Source of the DNA: Pseudomonas putida
GTDB lineage: Bacteria > Pseudomonadota > Gammaproteobacteria > Pseudomonadales > Pseudomonadaceae
Assembly (NCBI RefSeq): GCF_016406145.1
Contig: NZ_CP066306.1
Location: forward strand, 4,898,001 to 4,962,000
Length of the DNA: 64,000 bases
Direction: 5' to 3'
Shown: one piece after another, positions 56,033-64,000 of the stretch
How the letters are laid out: the number at the start of each line of letters is the position of its first letter
How positions within the stretch are numbered: the stretch's first letter is position 1
Notes under the pieces: generated by a model
What the model was told of the DNA's origin: nothing
The model's input: only the letters and a program-made list of their open reading frames with translations
Databases searched by the model: none
Made by a program: the position numbers and the translations under genes

Positions 56033-56488
56033 TCAGTCTTCGAGCAACGTACAAGCCATCACCAGCGCATCCTCGCGCCCGCCCGCCACCGGGTAGTAAT
56101 CACGCCGACGGCCAATCTCGTTGAAGCCGTACCGCTCATACAAGCGATAGGCCGACTGGTTGCTGGCTCGCACTTCCAGAAAACACTCGCGCCCATTGAG
56201 CTGATAGGCCCGCGCCATCAGGTGCTCGAGCAAGCGCAGGCCCAGGCCACGCCCCTGGTTCTCGGGCTTGACGGTAATGTTCAGCAGGTGCGCTTCGTCG
56301 ATGATCACGTTGATCACACCATGGCCGACCTGCTGTTGACCATCGAACATCAACCACACTTCGTAGGACTTGAGCGCATCCTGGAAAATCCCGCGGGTCC
56401 AGGGATGGCTGAACGCGGCATATTCGATCTTCAGCACGGCATCCAGATCCGCCTCGGTCATGGGGCGGAAACTGATCGATTCACTCAT
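56033..56488 (-). CDS. rimI: Ribosomal protein bS18-alanine N-acetyltransferase
   Basis: 151-residue GNAT enzyme acetylating the N-terminus of S18. AcCoA motif VKPENQGRGLGLRLLEHLM and FLEVRASNQSAYRLYERYGFNEIGRRRDYYP are RimI-typical. It overlaps the holD stop (ATGA), the order also found in enterobacteria. Confidence 0.95.
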   Translation of the reverse strand: MSESISFRPMTEADLDAVLKIEYAAFSHPWTRGIFQDALKSYEVWLMFDGQQQVGHGVINVIIDEAHLLNITVKPENQGRGLGLRLLEHLMARAYQLNGRECFLEVRASNQSAYRLYERYGFNEIGRRRDYYPVAGGREDALVMACTLLED

Positions 56489-57309
56489 TCAACGCTCTTC
56501 CAGCGCGCCATCAGCTGGCGCATCGCTTTCCAGACGTCCGCCTTGCGCTGCGGCTCGTCCATCAACAGTTCAAGGCCCGGCAACGCCCAGGCGTCGCCCA
56601 GGCCGTCGAGCTTGAGTACTTGGTAATAGGCTTGGGCGTCGGTATTGGCGGCAAAGCGCAAGGCCGGCATGCCGATCAGCCAAAGGCAGGTGCAAGGGGC
56701 TTCTTCAAGGCGCGCCTGAATGAAGCCCTGGACGAAATCACGCGCGGCGTCCGGCCCCTGGTCCATGTTGCCACGCACCAGCAGCGGCCAGCGCACCGGC
56801 TCGCCGATGATCTGCGGGGCATCTGGCAGGCCTGCGGCGCGCAGCATGTCCTTGAGCAGCAGGTAGGATGGGTCGCGGCTCTGGAACGGCTGGCCGGTGG
56901 CCAATTCCACCAGCAGCAGGCAGTTGCCGGCGCGCAGCAGTTGCAGCGAGAAACGCGGTGGCGGCACGGGGGCCGGACGTGGCGCGGGGGCTTGTTCCTC
57001 GGCCTCGACCGGTTTGGCGGTGGGCTTAGGCGCGTTGCCCGGGCGCGGAATTTCGATTTTCGGACGTTCGCCGGAGCGCGCCTGTGGTGCGACCGGCGCT
57101 TCGTTGGCAGGGGCTGGCGAAGGCCTGACCTCGAACGCGGCTTGCTCGACCGGAACCTGCGGCAACAGCAGCTCTGGCCGCGACGGCGCAGCGAACGGCA
57201 GTTCGGCGCGCGGCAGCCAATGCACCACTTGCATGGCGGAAAGGTAGGCGCGGCGGCGGGACTCGGTCAGCAAGGCACGGGTATCCGGGGGGCTGGAACA
57301 ATCGGGCAT
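56485..57309 (-). CDS. holD: DNA polymerase III psi subunit (divergent pseudomonad HolD)
   Basis: 274-residue protein. Residues 15-30 (TESRRRAYLSAMQVVHW) resemble the psi N-terminus of E. coli (SRRDWQLQQLGITQW) that binds the clamp loader. The middle (about 35-110) is a Pro/Ala-rich linker, and the C-terminal half is an alpha/beta domain. P. aeruginosa PA4679, next to rimI, was shown to be psi; position and length agree. Automatic annotations often call it TonB-like because of the Pro-rich part. MPDC start 57309 lacks a clear RBS. Confidence 0.78.
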   Translation of the reverse strand: MPDCSSPPDTRALLTESRRRAYLSAMQVVHWLPRAELPFAAPSRPELLLPQVPVEQAAFEVRPSPAPANEAPVAPQARSGERPKIEIPRPGNAPKPTAKPVEAEEQAPAPRPAPVPPPRFSLQLLRAGNCLLLVELATGQPFQSRDPSYLLLKDMLRAAGLPDAPQIIGEPVRWPLLVRGNMDQGPDAARDFVQGFIQARLEEAPCTCLWLIGMPALRFAANTDAQAYYQVLKLDGLGDAWALPGLELLMDEPQRKADVWKAMRQLMARWKSVE

Positions 57310-57494
57310 TCTAACGCTGTTGGCTGCCGAGCGCCGCAACTGGTCGGCAGAAAATTGCTGCCTGTACCGCCGAGGGGGCCAGGGAAACCCCCAGCCAATC
57401 CGAGGTTATCCCTCATTACAGACCAAGGGGTGAAATCCTCCCCCCCGGATGCAGTACAATCGCCCCCTTTTTACTTGGCAACGAGTAGACGCCA

Positions 57495-58772
57495 ATGATC
57501 GAACCCAAGCGCGTCCTGCGCGCCCTAGCCGAACACTGGGCCCTGATCGAGCCGCTGTGCGAGCGTTTCGACCAAGGCACCCTGAGCCTGGTCGAACTGC
57601 GCCAGCAGTTGGGCCGCCAGCAAGTGGAAAGCACGCCGCAGGACATTACCCAGCTGCTCGACGTGTGGATCCGCCTGGATATCCTGGTCCCGGTGGCCAA
57701 GAGCCCGAACCGTTTCGAGCTCAACGCCCAGATCCACGACTTCCTCGCCTACCTGCGCCGCGAGCACCGCCTGGGCCTGTGCCTGGAGATCGAGGCCTAC
57801 CTGCGCCACCTGGAGCGCCTTGCCGGGCATATTCAGGATGCCTTCGACAACCGCGACAGCGATGACCTGGCGCGCCAACTGCGCCTGCTCGACATGCGCG
57901 TGCGCGACGTACTGAAAAAGCTCGACAACGACGAACAGGCGCTGGTCGCCGTGGCCGAACGGGCCAAGACCAGCAACCGCCAGATCCCGCTGCGCCAGCG
58001 TTATGCCGAAGTACTGGCGACCTGGGACGAATACGTCGAGCCGATGATCCAGCTGGTCAACGCCGACGGAGCCTTCGAACAGGGCGTACGCAAGGTCGAG
58101 ACCGTGCTGCTGAAACTGCTCGGCGAACAGGCGCGCCTGGGCCACCTGGTCGACGACGACATGCTGCTGCGCACCCATGCGCGCATCCTCGAGATGCAGA
58201 CCAGCGCCCAGCTGACGCTGCGCCACGCCCGTGAACTGCTGCTGCCGTTGCGCGAAGAAGCGCGTCGGCATAATGCCGTGACCCGCGGCGCTGCCTTGGC
58301 CCTGTCGGTGATCCGGCGCAAGGGTATCGACGCCGTGCCGCAGGCGGCCATGCCATTGTTCACCCGGCCGCAGAGCACCTTCCTGGGCAGCGCCAGCCAG
58401 GTCGAGGCGTACGTCTATGCCCTCGCCCGCTTCGAGCCGAAACCGGCCAAGTTCCCCAAGGCGCACAAGACCCAGACTGGCCCGCTGCCGCGCGCGCCAC
58501 GCACGGTCAAGGAAATGCTCGAACGCTGCGAGGATGCCCTGCCGCTGCCTGACCTGATGGTCTGGCTGCTGGACCAGGAGCCCGAAGGCGCCACCGACGA
58601 ACTGCTGTACTGGTTCTCGCGCCTGTCGCGTGAAAAGCGTTTCAAGCGCGAACGCCTCGAACGCCGCGAGTACACCACCCACGAACACCTGGTCAGCCTG
58701 CGCTCGTTCGCCCTGACATCCAGCCGCGAAGCGCAACCTGAAACCAACGCGAGCCCAGCCAATGCATCTTGA
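57495..58772 (+). CDS. mksF: Condensin subunit MksF (kleisin)
   Basis: 425-residue helical protein: N-terminal winged-helix (about 1-80), helical middle (90-300), and C-terminal winged-helix part (about 340-410). No catalytic motif, as expected for a kleisin linking SMC heads. First gene of mksF-mksE-mksB, the muk-like order. P. aeruginosa PA4684-PA4686 is the equivalent locus. mksE starts within the last 11 bp. Confidence 0.85.
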   Translation: MIEPKRVLRALAEHWALIEPLCERFDQGTLSLVELRQQLGRQQVESTPQDITQLLDVWIRLDILVPVAKSPNRFELNAQIHDFLAYLRREHRLGLCLEIEAYLRHLERLAGHIQDAFDNRDSDDLARQLRLLDMRVRDVLKKLDNDEQALVAVAERAKTSNRQIPLRQRYAEVLATWDEYVEPMIQLVNADGAFEQGVRKVETVLLKLLGEQARLGHLVDDDMLLRTHARILEMQTSAQLTLRHARELLLPLREEARRHNAVTRGAALALSVIRRKGIDAVPQAAMPLFTRPQSTFLGSASQVEAYVYALARFEPKPAKFPKAHKTQTGPLPRAPRTVKEMLERCEDALPLPDLMVWLLDQEPEGATDELLYWFSRLSREKRFKRERLERREYTTHEHLVSLRSFALTSSREAQPETNASPANAS

Positions 58773-59469
58773 TCTTTCCGAACTGTCCCAGCTCGCGCCG
58801 ATCTTCCGCGAGCTGTTCAAAGGGTTCCACGTCAGCCGCCGCGACCCGGAGCTGTACGCCCAGCTGTCGAACTTCCAGGACCAGTACCGCACCCTGTTCA
58901 AGGCCTTGGGCTTCGAGCTGGTGTGCGATACCCGCGGCTTCTATTACTTCGTCCCCGAGCAGGCCGCCGCGCAGGTCAACAAGACCGCCCAGCGCCTGTC
59001 GCTGTTCACTTTCATCCTGGTCGAGCACCTGGCCGACCAGGGCCGCGACCCGATGGCGGTGCTCGACGGCGGCAGCATCGGGCGCGATGAGCTGCCCTCG
59101 CTGCTGGACAAATACCGTGACCTGTTCCTGCAGGCTGAAGTGCAAACTGTCGACGAGCTGGAAGAAAAGATCATGCGCCGCATGACCCAGCTCGGCTTCG
59201 CCCACGAGGAAGGCGGCATCTACCGCTTCCTGCCACCGATGCACCGCTTCCTCGATGTGTGCCTGTCGGTGCAGCAGGACCGCGACCTGGCCGCCAGCCT
59301 GCACAGCGACCTGCCGCTGCCAACGCCAGTGCTGGTCGAGGAAGAAAGCCCCGAGGCGCTGGCCCACACCGACGACCCGCTCGACCTCACCCCGTTCGAG
59401 GGCGAAGAAAGCGAAGAAGAGGCCCTGGCCCGGGCCATCCGCGAAGAGCAACAGGAGATTGACGCATGA
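58762..59469 (+). CDS. mksE: Condensin subunit MksE
   Basis: 235-residue winged-helix protein expected to dimerise and bind MksF and DNA. Body: LDLSELSQLAPIFRELFKGF at the start, YYFVPEQAAAQ and a C-terminal acidic tail (EEESPEAL...EGEESEEEALARAIREEQQ). It overlaps mksF by 11 bp and mksB by 4 bp (ATGA), indicating stoichiometric co-translation. Confidence 0.85.
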   Translation: MHLDLSELSQLAPIFRELFKGFHVSRRDPELYAQLSNFQDQYRTLFKALGFELVCDTRGFYYFVPEQAAAQVNKTAQRLSLFTFILVEHLADQGRDPMAVLDGGSIGRDELPSLLDKYRDLFLQAEVQTVDELEEKIMRRMTQLGFAHEEGGIYRFLPPMHRFLDVCLSVQQDRDLAASLHSDLPLPTPVLVEEESPEALAHTDDPLDLTPFEGEESEEEALARAIREEQQEIDA

Positions 59470-62297
59470 GCCAGGAACGCTACGGCATCCGCCGCTTCGC
59501 GCTGCTCAACACCGCCGGCTACAGCCTGGGCCTGTTCCCGCTGGAGCACCCGCTGTCGGTCTACGGCGCCAACAACCTGGGCAAATCCGCCTCGATCAAC
59601 GCCCTGCAGTTCCCGATCCTGGCGCGCATGTCCGACATGAGCTTCGGCAAGTACAGCCTGGAGCAGTCGCGCCGCTTCTACTTCGCCAGCGACACCTCGT
59701 ACATCCTCTGCGAACTGAACCTGCCCCACGGTCCCCACGTGATCGGCGTGGTCGGTCGCGGGCCAGGCGGCGGTTTCGGCCACCAGTTCTTTGCCTACAA
59801 GGGTGAACTGGACCTGGATCACTACCAGAAGAACGACACCTGCCTGCGCCAGAAAGAGCTGTTCACCAACCTCGAGCGCCTGGGCCTCAAAGCCTACGAG
59901 CTCAAGCCGGACGAGCTGCGCCGGCTGCTGGTCGGCGGCCACACCTCGGTGCCGCTGGACCTGACCATGATCCCGCTGCGCTCGACCAGCGAGCAGAGCC
60001 TGAAAACCTTCCGCGCACTGTTCATCAACCTGCTGCACATGCGCGAAATCACCGCCGCCAAGCTCAAACAGCTGTTCCTCGACGCGTTCGAGCACAGCCT
60101 GCGCTCTGGCAGCGTCGACTACATCGCCGCCTGCGAAGAAGCCTTCCGCGACGTACGCCGCATGGAGCAGGACTACAACGCCCTGGTTGCCGCCGGCCCT
60201 CTGGTCGAAGCCCTGGCCGGCGGCGTGGCCCAGCGCGACATCCTGCGCGGCAAGCTGCACCGCCTCTCGCCGCTGCTCGACAACCTGCTGGGCACCTGGC
60301 AGGAATACGCCATGGCGCGCAAGGAAGAGCTGGTGATCCAGGCCGAGCACTACCGCGGCGAGCAGGACCGCCTGCAGAACGATCAGCGTGGCGGCACCCA
60401 GGAGCTGATGCGCCTGGAGCGTGAAATCACCGGTATCCAGCGCTGGCTCGGCGAGCTGTCGGTACTCAAGCACCGCTTCGCCCTGGTTGATGACGTCAAA
60501 GTGCTGGAGCAGCAGTTGCTGGCCGCCAAGGATGCCCACGACGAACTGGCTGGCGCCCTGGCCCAGTCGCGGCAGTTCTCTGCCGAGGACCTCGACGAGC
60601 GTGTGCGCGACCTGGAAAAGCGCCTCAAGCAGGTCAAGCAGCAGCTCGATCACGCCGACAACAACAGCTACGCCCGCCTGCGCGAAGAGTTCTCGCAGGC
60701 AGACGTCGACCGCCTGATGCGCCTGTTCAACGGCGCACTGTTCAGCCTGCCACTGGGCGAGCGCGGTATCGAACTGGACGACAGCGATCTGTGGGTGAAA
60801 TCGCTGGAAGCGGTGCTCGATGGCTTCAAGGGCGAGCGCTTCGAAGCCCCGGGCATTTCCATCGACCTTTCGCACATCGACCCACCGGCCCTGCAGGCCC
60901 TGGCCGACCGCGCCGCCCTGCGCGACCAGAAGGACCGCCTGGAGCGCGAGCTCAAGCAGCTCAAGACCCAGCAATCGGTGGCCGCCGACCGTACCGCTTC
61001 CAAAGCCCAGACAGAAGCCCTGTACCAGCAGGTGCTGGATGCGCAGAAGGCCCTGGAAGACTACCGTCGCAGCGAAACCCTGGCAGCTGAAGAGCCGGAG
61101 AAGATGGAGCAGCTGGCGCAACTGGAAGCGGCCCAGGACGAACTCAAGCGCTCCAGCGATGCGTTCACCGAGCGCGTCCAGCAACTGTCGGCCAAGCTGC
61201 AGCTGGTCGGCCGCCAGATCGCCGACCTGGAAGCCAAGCAGCGCACCCTGGAAGACGCCTTGCGCCGTCGTCAGCTGCTGCCCGCCGACCTGCCATTCGG
61301 CACGCCGTTCATGGAAGCGGTCGACGACTCCATGGACAACCTGTTGCCGCTACTCAACGATTACCAGGACAGCTGGCAGGCCCTGCAGCGCGTCGACAAC
61401 CAGATCGAGGCGCTGTACGCCCAGGTACGCCTCAAGGGCGTGGCCAAGTTCGACAGCGAAGATGACATGGAGCGGCGCCTGCAACTGCTGGTCAATGCCT
61501 ATGCGCACCGCACCGACGAGGCCCTGACCCTGGCCAAGGCGCGCCGCGCCGCAGTCACCGACATCGCCCGCACCCTGCGCAACATCCGCAGCGACTACGA
61601 CAGCCTCGAACACCAGCTGGCCCTGTTCAACCGCGAGATCAACAAGCGCCAGGTTTCCAACCTGCAGAGCTTCCGCGTGGTACTGGCGCCGAACAAGGAA
61701 GCGCTCAAGCACATCGACCAGATCATCCACAGCGCCGGCCAGTACGAGGAAGGCGAGACCCTGTCGGTGTTCGACCTGACTCAGAATTCGGAGCAGGATC
61801 ACAAGAACGAAGAAGCCAAGGAATACCTGGCGCGGCTGGTGGCGGCCAACCACAACCAGCTGGGCCTCAAAGACCTGTTCGAACTGGCTTTCGAGATCAC
61901 CAAGATCAACAGCCAGCCGGTGATCCACGCCGACATCGACGGCGCCGCCTCCAACGGCACCACCATGACCATCAAGGCGCTGACCAACATGTACCTGTTG
62001 CTGCACTTGATGGACCGCGACCTGGCCGGGCGCATTCGCCTGCCTTACTACCTCGACGAGGCGGCGGACATCGACGAGCGCAACCAGGCCGCACTGCTGG
62101 AGACCAGCCTGCAGTTAGGCTTCGTACCGATTCTGGCGAGTGTGAAGCCACAGGTATCGGCGCATGTGGCGATCGACCTGGAAGGCGGTAGCGGGCCGAA
62201 TGGCATCTATATCGACGAGGCGGACTGGAAGTACATCAGCCGACGTGATGTGGAGAAAGCGATCGTGCGCGAGGATCAGGCTGAGGAGCTGGCCTGA
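59466..62297 (+). CDS. mksB: Condensin SMC ATPase MksB
   Basis: 943-residue SMC-like ATPase. Walker A is GANNLGKS (residues 34-41); Walker B is in YYLDEAADID (about residues 860-869) near the C-terminus; between lie two coiled-coil arms (roughly 270-430 and 500-640 in part). Shorter than MukB, typical of MksB. With MksE/F it should loop and compact chromosomal DNA. No mksG/jetD gene follows. Confidence 0.92.
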   Translation: MSQERYGIRRFALLNTAGYSLGLFPLEHPLSVYGANNLGKSASINALQFPILARMSDMSFGKYSLEQSRRFYFASDTSYILCELNLPHGPHVIGVVGRGPGGGFGHQFFAYKGELDLDHYQKNDTCLRQKELFTNLERLGLKAYELKPDELRRLLVGGHTSVPLDLTMIPLRSTSEQSLKTFRALFINLLHMREITAAKLKQLFLDAFEHSLRSGSVDYIAACEEAFRDVRRMEQDYNALVAAGPLVEALAGGVAQRDILRGKLHRLSPLLDNLLGTWQEYAMARKEELVIQAEHYRGEQDRLQNDQRGGTQELMRLEREITGIQRWLGELSVLKHRFALVDDVKVLEQQLLAAKDAHDELAGALAQSRQFSAEDLDERVRDLEKRLKQVKQQLDHADNNSYARLREEFSQADVDRLMRLFNGALFSLPLGERGIELDDSDLWVKSLEAVLDGFKGERFEAPGISIDLSHIDPPALQALADRAALRDQKDRLERELKQLKTQQSVAADRTASKAQTEALYQQVLDAQKALEDYRRSETLAAEEPEKMEQLAQLEAAQDELKRSSDAFTERVQQLSAKLQLVGRQIADLEAKQRTLEDALRRRQLLPADLPFGTPFMEAVDDSMDNLLPLLNDYQDSWQALQRVDNQIEALYAQVRLKGVAKFDSEDDMERRLQLLVNAYAHRTDEALTLAKARRAAVTDIARTLRNIRSDYDSLEHQLALFNREINKRQVSNLQSFRVVLAPNKEALKHIDQIIHSAGQYEEGETLSVFDLTQNSEQDHKNEEAKEYLARLVAANHNQLGLKDLFELAFEITKINSQPVIHADIDGAASNGTTMTIKALTNMYLLLHLMDRDLAGRIRLPYYLDEAADIDERNQAALLETSLQLGFVPILASVKPQVSAHVAIDLEGGSGPNGIYIDEADWKYISRRDVEKAIVREDQAEELA

Positions 62298-62303
62298 GGA
62301 ACT

Positions 62304-62406
62304 GGGGCCGCTTTGCGGCCCTTTCGCGACACGAGGCCGCTCCTACAGGCATATACGTTCGCCTGTAGGAGCGGCCTCGTGTCGCGAAAGGAGGCCAAAG
62401 GCCTCC
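62304..62406. repeat. Pair of inverted REP elements (30-bp perfect arms)
   Basis: Arms 62321-62350 and 62361-62390 are perfectly complementary over 30 bp, with a 10-nt loop (ATATACGTTC). Each outer end carries a further hairpin: GGGCCGC-TTT-GCGGCCC (62305-62321) and GGAGGCC-AAA-GGCCTCC (62390-62406). Lies between convergent mksB and creA and probably terminates both. Confidence 0.9.
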
Positions 62407-62415
62407 CCTAAAGTA

Positions 62416-62877
62416 TCAGTGAGCCCAAGGCAGAATCGGAATCGCCGTCACCGCATTCTGCGGGCTGCCTTCGATCATGCGGTCGCTGTAAACCAGGTAC
62501 ACCAGTGTATTGCGCTTCTTGTCCAGGAAGCGCACCACCTGCATGGTCTTGAACACCAGCGAGGTGCGCTCCTTGAACACCTCCTCACCGTCTTTCAACT
62601 CACCCTTGAAGTTGATCGGCCCGACCTGGCGGCAAGCAATCGACGCTTCCGCACGGTCCTCGGCCAGGCCCAGGCCACCCTTCACTCCGCCCGTCTTGGC
62701 GCGCGACAGGTAGCAGGTCACACCTTCGACCTTGGGGTCGTCGAACGCCTCGACCACGATGCGATCGTTGGGCCCGACGAACTTGAACACAGTAGATACC
62801 TGGCCGATTTCCTCGGCCCCTGCCAGCATCGGCAGCGCCAGGGCTGCCACGGCAATCGCGCGCTTGAGCATGTTCAT
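62416..62877 (-). CDS. creA: CreA family protein
   Basis: 153-residue periplasmic protein with signal peptide (to about residue 21) and the CreA pattern ([32 protein letters not shown]). Role unknown; it is a conserved bacterial family. Its ATG overlaps the proB stop (ATGA), so it is in one operon with proB. Confidence 0.9.
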   Translation of the reverse strand: MNMLKRAIAVAALALPMLAGAEEIGQVSTVFKFVGPNDRIVVEAFDDPKVEGVTCYLSRAKTGGVKGGLGLAEDRAEASIACRQVGPINFKGELKDGEEVFKERTSLVFKTMQVVRFLDKKRNTLVYLVYSDRMIEGSPQNAVTAIPILPWAH

Positions 62878-63992
62878 ACCAGCACCAGGTTGTCGCGGTG
62901 GACCAGCTCCGGCTCGGCACTGTAGCCAAGCAGGGACTCGATGGCATCGGACGATTGGCCAATGATTTTCTGTGCTTCCAGCGCGCTGTAGTTGGCAAGG
63001 CCGCGCGCCACTTCAAGGCCGTCGGGGCCTACGCACACCACCATTTCGCCACGGCGGAAGCTGCCTTGTACGGTCTTCACGCCTACCGGCAGCAGGCTCT
63101 TGTTGGCCTGGCGCAGGGCCTGAACCGCACCGGCGTCCAGTACCAGCGTGCCGCGGGTTTGCAAGTGGCCAGCCAGCCACTGCTTGCGCGCCGCCAACAT
63201 GCCGCGCTCAGGCGACAGCAGGGTACCCAGGCGCTCGCCAGCCTTGAGGCGGTCGAGTACGCGTTCGATACGGCCACCGATGATGATGGTATGGGCGCCG
63301 GAACGGGCTGCCAGGCGCGCGGCGCGCAACTTGGTCTGCATGCCGCCACGGCCCAGGGCACCGCCGGTACCGCCGGCTACGGCGTCGAGCGACGGGTCAT
63401 CGGCACGGGCCTCGTAGATCAGCTGTGCCTCTGGATTGTTACGTGGGTCGGCGTCGAACATGCCGTCACGGTCGGTGAGGATCACCAGCAGGTCGGCCTC
63501 GACCAGGTTCGCCACCAACGCGGCCAGGGTATCGTTGTCGCCGAAGCGGATCTCGTCGGTAACCACGGTGTCGTTTTCGTTGATCACCGGCACCACGCCC
63601 AGGTCGACCAACGTCCGCAGAGTGCTGCGGGCGTTGAGATAACGCTTGCGGTCGGACAGATCGTCGTGGGTCAGAAGGATCTGCGCGGTGTGCTTGCCGT
63701 GCTCGCCAAAGCTCGACTCCCACGCCTGCACCAGGCGCATCTGGCCGATCGAAGCGGCAGCCTGCAGCTCGTTCATCGCGCTCGGTCGTGCGGTCCAGCC
63801 AAGCTGGCTCATGCCGGCAGCCACGGCCCCGGAGGACACCAGCACCAACTCAACACCCGCCTCACGCAGGGCAACCATCTGCTCGACCCATACGGCCATG
63901 GCACCGCGGTCGAGGCCCTTGCCATCGGCCGTGAGCAGCGCACTACCGATCTTCACGACCCAGCGCTTGGCGCCAGTCACCTTGCTTCGCAT
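62874..63992 (-). CDS. proB: Glutamate 5-kinase
   Basis: 372-residue enzyme of proline synthesis: N-terminal kinase ([51 protein letters not shown]) and C-terminal PUA domain (about 275-360). Complete; ATG 63992 with AAGAGA upstream. Subject to proline feedback in the family. creA follows with a 4-bp overlap. Confidence 0.97.
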   Translation of the reverse strand: MRSKVTGAKRWVVKIGSALLTADGKGLDRGAMAVWVEQMVALREAGVELVLVSSGAVAAGMSQLGWTARPSAMNELQAAASIGQMRLVQAWESSFGEHGKHTAQILLTHDDLSDRKRYLNARSTLRTLVDLGVVPVINENDTVVTDEIRFGDNDTLAALVANLVEADLLVILTDRDGMFDADPRNNPEAQLIYEARADDPSLDAVAGGTGGALGRGGMQTKLRAARLAARSGAHTIIIGGRIERVLDRLKAGERLGTLLSPERGMLAARKQWLAGHLQTRGTLVLDAGAVQALRQANKSLLPVGVKTVQGSFRRGEMVVCVGPDGLEVARGLANYSALEAQKIIGQSSDAIESLLGYSAEPELVHRDNLVLV

Positions 63993-64000
63993 CTTCTCTT

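Noticed and set aside
56485..57309. Energy transducer TonB
   Set aside because: Only the Pro-rich linker suggests TonB; there is no N-terminal membrane anchor and no TonB C-terminal domain, and the position fits holD.
59220..61184. 654-codon frame antisense to mksB
   Set aside because: It is a by-product of the G/C-biased third codon positions of mksB; the sequence is low-complexity (Gln/Val/Leu/His), with no RBS or family resemblance, while mksB has clear Walker motifs.
57495..62297. Wadjet (JetABCD) anti-plasmid defence system
   Set aside because: Only three components are present and no TOPRIM-nuclease gene follows; the neighbours match the chromosomal mksFEB locus of pseudomonads.

Overview
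The window is a chromosomal segment of a GC-rich gammaproteobacterium, almost certainly a Pseudomonas of the P. putida group. Reasons: gene order (mqo, hpt, upp, uraA, hemH; hemA/prfA/prmC/moeB/murI divergent from the TPR lipoprotein-lolB-ispE-tRNA-prs-rplY-pth-ychF block; rimI-holD; mksFEB; proB) matches the Pseudomonas core, and several intergenic REP elements are of the P. putida type. No rRNA, CRISPR array, prophage or insertion sequence was seen. Nearly all genes are core or lineage-typical.

Layout. 1-5.6 kb: small proteins, a YajG-type lipoprotein, malate:quinone oxidoreductase, a PA4642-like protein, an exported protein and a WbuC-like cupin. 5.6-10.2 kb: purine/pyrimidine salvage (hpt divergent from upp-uraA), then an epimerase and hemH. 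10.2-15.5 kb: a light-response island made of bacterial renalase, a DUF523+DUF1722 protein (RudS type, tRNA 4-thiouridine eraser), a LitR/CarH-type MerR regulator (PplR1 type), CPD photolyase and an SDR-fold protein. 15.5-20.9 kb: PagL, then (reading leftward) hemA-prfA-prmC-moeB-murI. 21-27.9 kb: TPR lipoprotein, lolB, ispE, tRNA-Gln, prs, rplY, pth, ychF. 28-37.3 kb: SulP permease and a leftward run of YcaC hydrolase, PPK2, CPA2 antiporter, AI-2E-family protein and a tripartite efflux set. 37.5-41 kb: SnoaL-like protein, NCS1 permease, aldehyde dehydrogenase. 41-45.3 kb: large MscS-type channel and the alkA-ada alkylation-repair pair. 45.4-49.5 kb: FecI-FecR-TonB receptor signalling system. 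49.5-55.9 kb: two MFS transporters, an orphan FecR, tRNA-Met, LysE/LysR pair and an M15 peptidase. 56-64 kb: rimI-holD (psi subunit), the mksFEB condensin operon, creA and proB.

The most interesting part is 10.2-15.5 kb. Two sites there match exactly the published P. putida PplR light-operator consensus T(G/A)TACA-N12-TGTA(C/T)A, one before the renalase gene and one before the RudS-PplR-photolyase-SDR operon. Together they suggest one light-induced programme combining DNA photorepair, removal of the UVA-sensitising tRNA nucleoside s4U, and repair of damaged nicotinamide dinucleotides. Other points worth following: a condensin operon without a MksG/JetD nuclease, an orphan fecR behind a Fur-like box with no sigma gene, a probable promoter inside ispE, REP elements that form a gene's stop codon, and several unexplained perfect inverted repeats.
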